Assembly: GCF_000515395.1 (NCBI RefSeq)
Contig: NZ_KI911782.1
Coordinates: 1,217,090 to 1,281,089, forward strand
DNA length: 64,000 nucleotides
DNA from: Jiangella gansuensis DSM 44835
GTDB taxonomy: Bacteria > Actinomycetota > Actinomycetes > Jiangellales > Jiangellaceae
Direction: 5' to 3'
The translations under genes and the position numbers were made by a program. This document shows, piece after piece, positions 26,279 through 34,157 of this stretch. The notes beneath the pieces are model-generated. The model ran no database searches. It worked only from the letters and a program-made list of their open reading frames with translations, and was not told where the DNA came from. How positions within the stretch are numbered: the first letter of the stretch is position 1; every line of letters begins with the position of its first letter.

Positions 26279-27437
26279 CCGTGAACTCGCCGACCGCGAC
26301 GGCGTCATCCCCGGGCTGCCGGTGCTGCTGGATCCCGACGCCCTCACGGCGTGGCTGGCCGGGCACTGGGCGGCGGGGCACTCGGGTGACCGGCCGCCGC
26401 CCCAGGCCGTCGTCGTCCGCTATGTGCGGTACAAGCCGGGCACCGGCATGGTGGCAGGGGTGGAGCTGCACTGGCCCACCGGGCGGCGGCCCGGGCTGGT
26501 GAAGGCGGTGGCGTCGCGGGCCGCGCCGAAGCTGGCCAAGCTGCCCTTGGCCGACCACGAGCTGCTTCTCGGATACGCCGACGCCGGCCGTGACCGGCGG
26601 CTGCCGGCGCTGCGCGGCCTGCTGACCGGCCAGGCCGGCGAGCCGGTGACATTGCGGTACAAGCCGGAGCGGCGCTGGGTGGGGCTGGCCCCTGGGCAGG
26701 TGGTGAAGGTCCACCGGCCACCGCTCGCCGACACCGTCACCGACCAGCATCGGGTGCTGGTGGCGGCCGGCTTGCCGGTGCCGGAGCTGCTGACGGTGCG
26801 GCCGCGGGCCGGGCTGCTGACCTACCGCTGGGTCGACGGCGAACCGCTGGACCGCCTGCCTGCGGCACCCGAGCGGCTGGTCGCGGCGGGTGAGCTGCTG
26901 CGCCGGCTGCACGGCATGGACGTGGGTCCGGGCGGCATGATCACCCCGCCCGGCCCGGTCACGCCGTCCGGGCTGGCCGGCGCGGTGCGTGCGGTCGGCG
27001 CCGTCCAACCCGCGCTGCGACCGGACGCGCAGGCAGTGGCGCGCATCGTGGCGGCCGTGCTGACCGGATCCCACCGGCCCCGGACGCTGGTCCACGGAGA
27101 CTTCTCCGCCGACCAGGTGGTCGCCGGCGCGGAAGGGCTGGCGGTGATCGACCTGGACCGGCTCGCCGTCGACGACCCGGCGACCGACCTGGCCGGCTGG
27201 GCCGCCGCGGAGATCGTCGCCGGCCGGGCGGCGACGGACGCGCGCGCCGTCGACGTCCTGGGGCCGCTGCTCGACGGGTACCGGCCGGCCCCGTCGATGC
27301 TGGCCCGGCTGGACGCGTTGACCGCGGCCGCCCTGCTGCGGCGGGCCACCGAGCCGTTCCGCGGCCGGCTCGGTGGCTGGCCGGAGTTGGTGGCCGAGCA
27401 CGTCGTGCGGGCCGGCCGGCTGGCGGTGGCCCGATGA
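26262..27437 (+). CDS. APH-like phosphotransferase, first copy
   Basis: Encodes 391 residues from GTG 26262, overlapping the exporter gene by 17 bp. C-terminal half is an aminoglycoside-phosphotransferase/choline-kinase-like fold. The catalytic loop is LVHGDFSADQV and the metal-binding segment AVIDLDRLAVDDPATDLAGW. The loop Asn of the family (HGDxxxxN) is Gln here. The N-terminal region (RYVRYKPGTGMVAGVELHW) resembles the start of such kinases. Likely phosphorylates a small molecule or sugar made in the operon; activity is not proven. Confidence 0.75.
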   Translation: MLTAADRELADRDGVIPGLPVLLDPDALTAWLAGHWAAGHSGDRPPPQAVVVRYVRYKPGTGMVAGVELHWPTGRRPGLVKAVASRAAPKLAKLPLADHELLLGYADAGRDRRLPALRGLLTGQAGEPVTLRYKPERRWVGLAPGQVVKVHRPPLADTVTDQHRVLVAAGLPVPELLTVRPRAGLLTYRWVDGEPLDRLPAAPERLVAAGELLRRLHGMDVGPGGMITPPGPVTPSGLAGAVRAVGAVQPALRPDAQAVARIVAAVLTGSHRPRTLVHGDFSADQVVAGAEGLAVIDLDRLAVDDPATDLAGWAAAEIVAGRAATDARAVDVLGPLLDGYRPAPSMLARLDALTAAALLRRATEPFRGRLGGWPELVAEHVVRAGRLAVAR

Positions 27438-28552
27438 GGCCGCCGGACCGGCTCCGGCACCCGCGGACCACCGCGACGCTGACGGTGCGGCGGGCCTGGC
27501 CGCGCGGCGCCGGACACGTGCTGCTCGACCTGGGCGGCGCTGACGGCTCACGGTGCGCCGGGCAGTGGTTCGCCGATCCGGACCGCCGGGCGTCGGTGGC
27601 CGCGGCCACGCCCGGCGCTGTCGACCTGCCGGACGACGGTGTCGTGCTGCAGCCGGGCGGCGCGGACCGGCGGCTCCCGGTGCTGGCGGAGCTGGTGCGA
27701 CGGCCGGGAAGCCGGCTGCTGGTCCATCGGCCGGAACGGCGGGCCGTCGTCCGGCTCCGGTGGGACGGCGAGGTCGCCTATGCGAAGGTGGTGCGCCCCG
27801 GACGCTCCGCGGACCTGGCCGAACGGCTGGGAACCCTCGGCGGGGGACCGTTCGCCGTGCCCCGCGTCCTCGACCACCGTCCGGACGACGGCGTCGTCGT
27901 GCTGTCCGAGCTGCCCGGCCCCACGCTGCACGAGGCCGGTGCCGAGCCGGGTCGGGACGTGACTGCGGCGTGGCGGTCGGCGGGCGAGGCGCTGCGGCAT
28001 CTGCAGGACGGGGCCGGCGGCCCGGTGCCCGGAGCGCGTCACGACGCCGCCGACGAGGTGACCGTGTCGGCCCGCTGGGCGACGGCCGCCGCGGACTTCG
28101 GACTGCTGCCGGCGGCGGCCGTCGCCGATGCACTGGACGGGACATCGCCGCTGGTGAGTTCCCCGCCTGGGCCGGAGGGCGTCCTGCACCGCGACCTGCA
28201 CGACAAGCAGCTGGTCCTCTCTCCTGATGGTCTCGGCTTGCTCGACCTGGACACCCTGGCCGTCGGCGAGCGGGCGCTGGACGTCGCGAACCTGCTGGTC
28301 CATCTGGATCTGCGGGTCGCGCAGGGGCTGCTCACGGCGCGCCGTTCCGCGCTGGCCCGGGCGGCGTTCCTGGACGGCGCGGCTCTCGACGCGCGGACGT
28401 CGCGCCGGGTGCCCGCCTACGCGTGGGCGGCCCGGGTGCGGCTGGCGGGTGTCTACGCCTTCCGGCCCCGGTGGCGGCGGCTGGCTGCCGAGCTACTGGA
28501 GTCGGCTATGCCGAGAGCGGACGACCCTAGGCGGATGCGTGTAATGATGTAA
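27434..28552 (+). CDS. APH-like phosphotransferase, second copy
   Basis: Encodes 372 residues, overlapping the previous gene by 4 bp (ATGA). The kinase part begins near residue 95; the catalytic loop is VLHRDLHDKQLVL and the metal segment LGLLDLDTLAVGERALDVAN. Again Gln stands where the family usually has Asn. About 90 N-terminal residues are unlike the first copy and unassigned. Last of the six coupled genes. Tandem kinases after an exporter could modify the product or control its release. Confidence 0.72.
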   Translation: MRPPDRLRHPRTTATLTVRRAWPRGAGHVLLDLGGADGSRCAGQWFADPDRRASVAAATPGAVDLPDDGVVLQPGGADRRLPVLAELVRRPGSRLLVHRPERRAVVRLRWDGEVAYAKVVRPGRSADLAERLGTLGGGPFAVPRVLDHRPDDGVVVLSELPGPTLHEAGAEPGRDVTAAWRSAGEALRHLQDGAGGPVPGARHDAADEVTVSARWATAAADFGLLPAAAVADALDGTSPLVSSPPGPEGVLHRDLHDKQLVLSPDGLGLLDLDTLAVGERALDVANLLVHLDLRVAQGLLTARRSALARAAFLDGAALDARTSRRVPAYAWAARVRLAGVYAFRPRWRRLAAELLESAMPRADDPRRMRVMM

Positions 28553-28557
28553 TCATT
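28543..28557. promoter_or_regulatory. AT-rich palindrome before the next gene
   Basis: AATGAT-GTA-ATCATT (28543-28557) ends 5 bp before the ATG of the following gene. It is one of few AT-rich spots here and may be an operator overlapping the promoter. Confidence 0.35.
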
Positions 28558-28562
28558 GCTAC

Positions 28563-29081
28563 ATGAGCAACGAGCAGGTGGAGAAGGTCCGCGGCTGGCT
28601 CACCGGCCGGCTCCCGGACGACTGGTTCGACGAGCCGGTCGAGGTCACCCTCGACCGCGAGGAGATCACCGTCGTCGGCCGCATCCCGGCGCCGGCGATG
28701 GACGCCGACGTGTCCGACGTCGAGCGAGAAGCGGCCCTGTCCGGCCGCATCGGCGCGTTCCGCGAGACCACGCGCGAGCGACGCATCGAGATCGCCCGAG
28801 AACTGGAGCACGTCAGTGGCCGCAAGGTCGCCTGGGGTGTGCGGTGCGGCGACCGGCGTGAGCTGTTCACCCGGCTGGCCGCTCCGGTCATGACGCGGCT
28901 TCGCCAGCCCGAGCGGCAGGTCCTGGACACCCTGGTCGACGCCGGGGTCGCACGCTCCCGGTCCGAGGCATTGGCCTGGTGCGTCAAGCTCGTGGGTTCG
29001 AACGCCGACACCTGGCTGGCCGACCTGCGCCAGGCGCTGGCCCACGTCGAGGAGGTCCGCTCCGGCGGCCCCGTCCCGTGA
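28563..29081 (+). CDS. Conserved actinobacterial protein with RHH-like C-terminus
   Basis: Encodes 172 residues. The N-terminal half (WLTGRLPDDWFDEPVEVTLD, then REEITVVGRIPAP) is a small beta-rich domain; the C-terminal part (LRQPERQVLDTLVDAGVARS, then RSEALAWCVKLVG) resembles a ribbon-helix-helix or CopG-type segment. I recall close relatives across actinobacteria annotated only as hypothetical. It lies 10 bp after the kinase operon but has its own AT-rich palindrome. Its TGA stop is also the first three bases of a family A palindrome. Confidence 0.75.
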   Translation: MSNEQVEKVRGWLTGRLPDDWFDEPVEVTLDREEITVVGRIPAPAMDADVSDVEREAALSGRIGAFRETTRERRIEIARELEHVSGRKVAWGVRCGDRRELFTRLAAPVMTRLRQPERQVLDTLVDAGVARSRSEALAWCVKLVGSNADTWLADLRQALAHVEEVRSGGPVP

Positions 29082-29128
29082 TCATCAAGAGTTGACCCGG
29101 TCCGGGCCGGATCAACTCTTGATGATCA
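29079..29128. repeat. TGATC-bordered palindrome, family A copy 2
   Basis: TGATCATCAAGAGTTGA (29079-29095) pairs perfectly with 29112-29128. It is 50 nt long, like the other two family A copies, and followed by TGGGG. It supplies the stop codons of both convergent genes and the last residues (MIIKS) of the leftward one. Confidence 0.88.
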
Positions 29129-29558
29129 TGGGGGCTCGGCGGCGTCTCAGGACGAACGCGGCCACTGCGGCCCCGGCGGCCAGCACCGTCAGCGCGATCG
29201 TGGCCGGGTTGACCCAGCCGGACACGTACTGGACGGTCGAGATGCCGTCGGTGCACGTGGCGCTCAGCCGGAAGGGCTGGGCCGTCGTCGTGTACGCGTT
29301 GCCGGCCGCGCAAAAGTCGTCGATGTCGAACCACGGCATCTGGAACCAGCCGATGTAGTAGACGAGCACGCCCGCACCGAGCGCGAGGGCGGACACCTGA
29401 GCGAACACCCGCGGCACGAGGAGATCGGTCCAGCGCCGCGCCGCGACCGCCCGGATGATGCGGCCGGTCAGGGCGACCAGGACGACCGCAACGGTCACCA
29501 GCACCGTCAACGGCAGGACGAACAGGATGAGCAGCGCCGCCAGTCGGTAGGGGTCCAC
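29112..29558 (-). CDS. Small membrane protein, unknown function
   Basis: About 148 residues if it starts at GTG 29558, 11 bp after the hemolysin III stop; the start is uncertain. Three or four hydrophobic segments (LAALLILFVLPLTVLVTVAV near the start, VSALALGAGVLVYYIGWF in the middle, ATIALTVLAAGAAVAAFVL at the end). A loop with two cysteines (DDFCAAGNAY, then LSATCTDG) faces outside by charge rule. Not recognised. The C-terminal residues are encoded by the family A palindrome. Confidence 0.6.
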   Translation of the reverse strand: MDPYRLAALLILFVLPLTVLVTVAVVLVALTGRIIRAVAARRWTDLLVPRVFAQVSALALGAGVLVYYIGWFQMPWFDIDDFCAAGNAYTTTAQPFRLSATCTDGISTVQYVSGWVNPATIALTVLAAGAAVAAFVLRRRRAPMIIKS

Positions 29559-29568
29559 GGGCCGGCGG

Positions 29569-30255
29569 TCAGCTGGTGGCGACGGCGCCGGCGCTGAAGG
29601 CCGCCAGCCAGATGCCGACGTGGTGGCTGGCGAACCCGGCCAGCGTGAACGCATGGAAGACCTCGTGGAACCCGAACCACTGCGGCGACGGGTTCGGCTT
29701 CTTCATGCCGTACACGATGGCTCCGGCGGTGTACATGAGCCCGCCGACGATGATCAGTGTCACCACCGCGGCGCCGCCGTTGCTGGCGAACTGCGGCAGC
29801 CAGAACACCGCCGCCCAGCCCAGCGCCACGTAGATGGGCACGTACAGCCAGCGCGGCGCTCCGACCCACAGCACCCGGAACCCGACGCCCAGCAGCGCGC
29901 CGATCCACACCAGCGACAGCAGGATCCGCGCCTGCCCCGCCGGCAACAGCAGCAGGGTGAACGGCGTGTAGGTGCCGGCGATGATCAGGAAGATGTTCGC
30001 GTGGTCCAGCCGGCGCAGCGCCGCCTGGGTGCGCGGCGACCACCGTCCGCGGTGGTAGATGGCACTGATGCCGAACAGCAACGCCGCGGTGAGCGTGTAG
30101 ATGGCGGCGCTGACCCGCACCTCGGTGGACGGCGCCACCACGACGAGGAGCAGGCCGGCGAGCACCGCCACCGGGAACGTCCCCGCGTGCAGCCAGCCCC
30201 GCAGCTTGGGCTTGACGGCCGCGACCGCCTCACGCATCTGCTCGTCGAACGCCAT
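29569..30255 (-). CDS. Hemolysin III-family (PAQR-like) membrane protein
   Basis: Encodes 228 residues from ATG 30255. Seven predicted membrane helices. Family motifs: SAIYHRGRWSPRTQAALRRL with the following DHANIFLIIAGTYTPF, and the C-terminal FHEVFHAFTLAGFASHH, whose His residues bind metal in PAQR proteins. Despite the name, a haemolytic role is not implied; the family is linked to membrane lipid homeostasis. Corresponds by position to Rv1085c. Confidence 0.92.
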   Translation of the reverse strand: MAFDEQMREAVAAVKPKLRGWLHAGTFPVAVLAGLLLVVVAPSTEVRVSAAIYTLTAALLFGISAIYHRGRWSPRTQAALRRLDHANIFLIIAGTYTPFTLLLLPAGQARILLSLVWIGALLGVGFRVLWVGAPRWLYVPIYVALGWAAVFWLPQFASNGGAAVVTLIIVGGLMYTAGAIVYGMKKPNPSPQWFGFHEVFHAFTLAGFASHHVGIWLAAFSAGAVATS

Positions 30256-30363
30256 GATTGCCACGGTACCTGCGAATTCGGGCGCCCGCGCAGGGTGAGA
30301 GTAGTCTCTCGGCTGAGAAGGACGTCCCGGCGGCGGGCCACGATGGTGGAGGAGCGGCGGTCG

Positions 30364-31125
30364 ATGGGTCTTTCCGACCTGGTCTATCGGCTTTACGAGA
30401 AGCGCATCCAGCGACGGCTGGATCCGCAGCGGACGCCGCGTCACGTGGCGGTCCTCATGGACGGCAACCGACGGTGGGCCCGGGCGTTCGGCGCACCGAC
30501 CTCCAGTGGCCATCAGGCCGGAGCCGAGAAGGCCCGCGAGTTCCTCGGCTGGTGCGACGAGCTGAACGTTCGCGTCGTCACCTTGTGGATGCTGTCGACC
30601 GACAACCTCAACCGGCCCGAGGACGAGCTGGTGCCGCTGCTGGGCATCATCGAGAACCTCATCGACGACATCGCCGCCACCGGCCGCTGGCGCGTCTACC
30701 CGATGGGCGCGCTGGACCTACTGCCCGACCGCACCGCCGCCGTCATCAAGGAGGCGGCCGACCGCACCCGCGACCTGTCCGGCATGCACGTGAACGTGGC
30801 GGTCGGCTACGGCGGGCGGCGCGAGATCGCCGACGCCGTCCGGGCACTGTTGCAGGAGCACGCGTCCAAGGGGGCGTCGCTGGAGGAGGTGGCCGAGGTG
30901 GTCACCGTCGAGGGCATCGCGGCGCACCTGTACACGAAGGGCCAGCCCGACCCCGACCTCGTCATCCGGGCCAGCGGCGAGCAGCGGCTGTCCGGATTCA
31001 TGCTGTGGCAGAGCGCCAATTCCGAGTTCTACTTCTGTGAGGCGATGTGGCCGGATTTCCGGCGCGTCGACTTCCTGCGGGCGTTGCGTTCCTACAGCGA
31101 GCGCGAACGCCGCTACGGCCGCTGA
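30364..31125 (+). CDS. uppS: Z-isoprenyl diphosphate synthase (UppS family)
   Basis: Encodes 253 residues from ATG 30364, chosen because GGAGGAG lies about 9 nt upstream; ATG 30343 is also in frame. The cis-prenyltransferase motif HVAVLMDGNRRWAR has catalytic Asp at residue 33; the second signature region reads LVIRASGEQRLSGFMLWQ. It condenses isopentenyl diphosphate onto an allylic primer. The position beside hemolysin III matches Rv1086, which makes short-chain Z-farnesyl diphosphate; product length here is not readable from sequence. A possible -10, TAGTCT, is at 30302-30307. Confidence 0.92.
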   Translation: MGLSDLVYRLYEKRIQRRLDPQRTPRHVAVLMDGNRRWARAFGAPTSSGHQAGAEKAREFLGWCDELNVRVVTLWMLSTDNLNRPEDELVPLLGIIENLIDDIAATGRWRVYPMGALDLLPDRTAAVIKEAADRTRDLSGMHVNVAVGYGGRREIADAVRALLQEHASKGASLEEVAEVVTVEGIAAHLYTKGQPDPDLVIRASGEQRLSGFMLWQSANSEFYFCEAMWPDFRRVDFLRALRSYSERERRYGR

Positions 31126-31131
31126 ACGACG

Positions 31132-31728
31132 TCAGGGCACCCGGCCGAGGAACCCCAGCAGCCGGTCACCAGGGTGCCCGCCGGCCCCGACGGGGACGGG
31201 CGCGGCGAAGCGAACCGGCCGGTCGGCGTCGCCCACCAGCAGCTGCGCCAGGCCCAGGAGATCGGTCGCGAACGACGGTGGCAGCGGCCGGTCGTGCCCG
31301 CACGCGCGGGCCACGTCCCAGCCGTGCACCGCGATCTCCAGCGCCCCGGTGCCGGCGACGACGTCGACGTCGAGCCGATGCCCGCCGACAGCGACGGTGC
31401 CCGGGCCGCCGGAGGCCGCGCACCGGGCGAGCAGGCGGCAGGCGCTGGCCTTGATCGCCGAAACCGGGTCGTCCGTGGGGGCTCCCTGCGCGGGCTGGAC
31501 GCCGACGGCGACGGCCGCGGTGTCCGCGGCCTCGACCAGCGTGGTCAGCGACTCGTCGACGTGCCAGAGCAACGTCCGCAGGTCCCACCCGGCGCACGGG
31601 GTGGCCCGCGCCAGCGCCGCCGGCCCGACCACGCTCAGGCTGCCGAGCGCGTAGGCGACGGCCCGGTCCAGCAGCTCGACCCCGCCGGCGAGGCCGGCCG
31701 CGTCCGGGCCGGCCGCCGGCCCGCTCAT
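31132..31728 (-). CDS. TIGR03086-type maleylpyruvate isomerase-like (mycothiol/DinB fold) protein
   Basis: Encodes 198 residues from ATG 31728, overlapping the sigma-factor stop (ATGA). N-terminal four-helix metal-binding domain: ATPCAGWDLRTLLWHVDESL contains the first His ligand, and ALEIAVHGWDVARACG holds the second His region. This DinB-like fold is shared by mycothiol-dependent isomerases and transferases. Coupled to the ECF sigma factor gene, so probably co-regulated. Substrate unknown. Confidence 0.8.
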   Translation of the reverse strand: MSGPAAGPDAAGLAGGVELLDRAVAYALGSLSVVGPAALARATPCAGWDLRTLLWHVDESLTTLVEAADTAAVAVGVQPAQGAPTDDPVSAIKASACRLLARCAASGGPGTVAVGGHRLDVDVVAGTGALEIAVHGWDVARACGHDRPLPPSFATDLLGLAQLLVGDADRPVRFAAPVPVGAGGHPGDRLLGFLGRVP

Positions 31729-32732
31729 CGGACCGGCGAGGCCGGCAGCACGTCCGGCAGCCCGAAGAGCGGGAACAGGCTCACGTCGAAGAACTGCGCG
31801 ATGTGCGAGATGCCGGCCGGGGTCATCGTGACAACCTGGACGGCGAACGGCCGGTGTACGCCGTCGGCATCGCGCAGGTACTGCGCCAGCGCCGGCTGCC
31901 CATTGGCCGTGGTGGGCACGAGGCGGAGGTCGCCGGCAGCCTTCGCCGGGCATGCCGTGGCGATGAGGGTGCCGATGTCGGCCGGGCCGCGGAACCATGC
32001 GGCGTACGGCGGCATCTCCCAGACGGCGTCCGCGGTCACCTCGCGCACGATGGCGTCGACGTCGTACGCCTCGAAGGCGGCCGCGTAGCGGTTCAGCTGC
32101 TCCTGTAGCTGCGGGGTCAGCGTCTCGACGGCGTCGTCCTGCGACGGAGAGACCCGTTCCAGCTGGGCGTGCGCCCGCTGCAACATGCTGTTGACCGCCG
32201 CGGTGGAGGTCTCCAGCAGGTCCGCCACCTCCGCCGCCTTCCAGCGCAGCACGTCGCGCAGCACCAGGACCGCCCGCTGCCGCGGCGGCAGGTGCTGCAG
32301 GGCGGCGATCAGCGCCAGCCGGACGCTCTCGCGCGACGTGACGACGGTGGCGGGGTCGACGCCGTCGGTGCTGTCGGCGCCGACGGTCACGTCCGGCAGC
32401 GGCTCCAGCCACGGCACCTCGGTGCGTTCGAGCAGGTCGCCGGTGGGTTCCGTGCTCGGGCCGCCGAGGCCGGTCGGCATGGGCCGGCGGCCGCGGCTCT
32501 CGATCGCGGTCAGGCACGCCGTGGTGGCGATGCGGTACAGCCACGTCCGCAACGACGAGCGCCCCTCGAACCGGTCGTAGGCCCGCCAGGCGCGCAGGTA
32601 CGTCTCCTGGACGAGATCCTCGGCGTCGTGAACGGAGCCGAGCATCCGGTAGCAGTGCGCCAGCAACTCCCGCCGGTAAGGATGGGCGAGCTGCTGGAAG
32701 TCGCCCATGGTCTCGGTGGTGGTCTGCACCAT
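31725..32732 (-). CDS. ECF sigma factor with C-terminal SnoaL-like domain
   Basis: Encodes 335 residues. Region 2 (RELLAHCYRMLGSVHDAEDL with VQETYLRAWRAYDRF) and region 4 (LPPRQRAVLVLRDVLRWKAA, EVADLLETSTAAVNSMLQRA) are intact. Residues about 210-335 form a SnoaL/NTF2-like domain (LNRYAAAFEAYDVDAIVREV). This layout is that of the TIGR02960/SigG-type sigma factors, where the C-terminal domain replaces a separate anti-sigma factor. No anti-sigma gene is adjacent. Leading gene of the pair with the DinB-like protein. Confidence 0.9.
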   Translation of the reverse strand: MVQTTTETMGDFQQLAHPYRRELLAHCYRMLGSVHDAEDLVQETYLRAWRAYDRFEGRSSLRTWLYRIATTACLTAIESRGRRPMPTGLGGPSTEPTGDLLERTEVPWLEPLPDVTVGADSTDGVDPATVVTSRESVRLALIAALQHLPPRQRAVLVLRDVLRWKAAEVADLLETSTAAVNSMLQRAHAQLERVSPSQDDAVETLTPQLQEQLNRYAAAFEAYDVDAIVREVTADAVWEMPPYAAWFRGPADIGTLIATACPAKAAGDLRLVPTTANGQPALAQYLRDADGVHRPFAVQVVTMTPAGISHIAQFFDVSLFPLFGLPDVLPASPVR

Positions 32733-32773
32733 TGCCTCCCTCGGTCCGTTCCGACCCTACGCCGCCTGGGCCG

Positions 32774-33172
32774 TCATCCGAGCTGTGTCGACGCGGCCAT
32801 CTCCGCCTGATGCTCCGGGCTGATCTGGACGAGCTGCACGTAGTTGCCGTCGGGGTCCACGGCGGTGGCGAACAGGCTGCCGTCGCGGTCCTCCAACGGG
32901 GCCAGCCAGGTCGCTCCCATCTCGTCCAGGCGGGCGGCGACCGCGCGGGCGTCGTCGACGTCGAAGTTCAGGATCATCCGGCCGGGCTCGGGATTGGACG
33001 CGCCGACGTCGTCGCGGGAATCGATCATCAGGTAGAAGTCGCCGAACTTCAGGATGCGGTATGTCTCGACGCGGGCGTCGTCGGCGGGCGTGAACGCGGC
33101 CGCGTACCAGGCGCCGAGGCGGTCCGGGTCGGTGCTGGACAGCAGCATGCTGCCGAGGGTTGCTGCGCTCAT
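32774..33172 (-). CDS. VOC-family protein
   Basis: Encodes 132 residues from ATG 33172 with AGGAGG 5-8 nt upstream. Two VOC half-domains: MLLSSTDPDRLGAWYAAAFT and FDVDDARAVAARLDEMGATW, ending ATAVDPDGNYVQLVQIS. Reads leftward toward the sigma factor gene, 41 bp apart, and may belong to the same transcript. Substrate unknown. Confidence 0.82.
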   Translation of the reverse strand: MSAATLGSMLLSSTDPDRLGAWYAAAFTPADDARVETYRILKFGDFYLMIDSRDDVGASNPEPGRMILNFDVDDARAVAARLDEMGATWLAPLEDRDGSLFATAVDPDGNYVQLVQISPEHQAEMAASTQLG

Positions 33173-33299
33173 GTGTTCCTCCTTCACCCGGCGCTGCGGC
33201 CGGGGTCGGTGTCGGTGTGTCGTTGGATAGACCGCCAAGGCGGACGGAACTCATCGGATCTCGCCGGACCTTGTCGGTGCCGGCCGATTGAATGGCGGC

Positions 33300-34118
33300 A
33301 TGGCGGATTCGACTGTTCTCGTCCTGGGCTCAACGGGGTCCACCGGCCGGCGGGTCGCCGGTCAGCTGCGCTCGCGCGGGGTTCCGGTGCGCGCCGCCTC
33401 GCGTAGCGGCGAGGTGCCGTTCGACTGGTCCGAGCCACGCACGTGGGAGCCGGCGGTCGCCGGAGCCACGGCCATGTACCTGATGGCGCCGCACGAGCTT
33501 CCCGTCGACCCGGCCTTCGTCGACGTCGCAGTCGGCGCCGGGGTGCGCCGTATCGTGCTGCTGTCCAGCCGCGCTATCGAGGTCATGGACGACCGTCGAC
33601 TGCTGGCCGCCGAGAGCACTGTGCGCGGTTCAGGGGCGGAGTGGACCATCGTCCGGCCCGACTGGTTCAACCAGAACTTCGACGAGGGCTTCTTCCGGCC
33701 GGCGGTCATGGCCGGTGAGTTCGCCATGCCGCTCGGCGATGTCCGGCAGGTCTTCATCGACGCCGACGACATCGCGGCGGTGGCGGTGGCCGCGCTCACC
33801 GAAGACGGCCACGGCGGGCAGAGCTACGAGGTCACCGGGCCGGAGGCACTGTCGTTCGGTGCGGCGGCCGAGATCATCGGCAGCGCCGCCGGGCGCACCG
33901 TCCGGTACCGCGGCTCGCCGGAGGAGTACCTGGCCGCACAGGAGGCGATCGGGGTGCCCCGGGCCTCGGCCGAACCAGCGTTGGCGGGGTTCGCGGCGCT
34001 GCGTGAGCAGGGCGACGGCGAACCCACCGATGTCGTCCGGCGGGTCGCCGGCCGGGCGCCCACGGTGTTCGCCGAGTACGCCGCCGCGGCTGCCGCCAGG
34101 GGTGCGTGGGCGGGCTGA
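33300..34118 (+). CDS. NmrA-like NAD(P)-binding protein
   Basis: Encodes 272 residues from ATG 33300 (a TTG at 33288 is less likely). Rossmann motif VLVLGSTGSTGRRVAGQLRS at the N-terminus; IVLLSSRAI and IVRPDWFNQNFDEG in the middle match the NmrA/azoreductase-like branch. Such proteins reduce quinones or other small molecules, or sense NADP. Divergent from the VOC gene; a short repeat CCGCC/GGCGG (33232-33243) lies in the gap. Confidence 0.85.
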   Translation: MADSTVLVLGSTGSTGRRVAGQLRSRGVPVRAASRSGEVPFDWSEPRTWEPAVAGATAMYLMAPHELPVDPAFVDVAVGAGVRRIVLLSSRAIEVMDDRRLLAAESTVRGSGAEWTIVRPDWFNQNFDEGFFRPAVMAGEFAMPLGDVRQVFIDADDIAAVAVAALTEDGHGGQSYEVTGPEALSFGAAAEIIGSAAGRTVRYRGSPEEYLAAQEAIGVPRASAEPALAGFAALREQGDGEPTDVVRRVAGRAPTVFAEYAAAAAARGAWAG

Positions 34119-34157
34119 CCCCGGCCCGGGCAGGCGGGGGCCAGGCGGCGGCAGGGC

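Noticed and set aside
26148-28145. A leftward 665-codon frame opposite the kinase-like genes
   Set aside because: Low-complexity Arg/Pro/Gly translation, no domain and no ribosome-binding site; the rightward genes have motifs and coupled overlaps.
28985-29005. TGGGTTCGAACGCC-like T-arm suggesting a tRNA
   Set aside because: It lies inside the reading frame of the gene at 28563-29081 and no acceptor or anticodon stems surround it.
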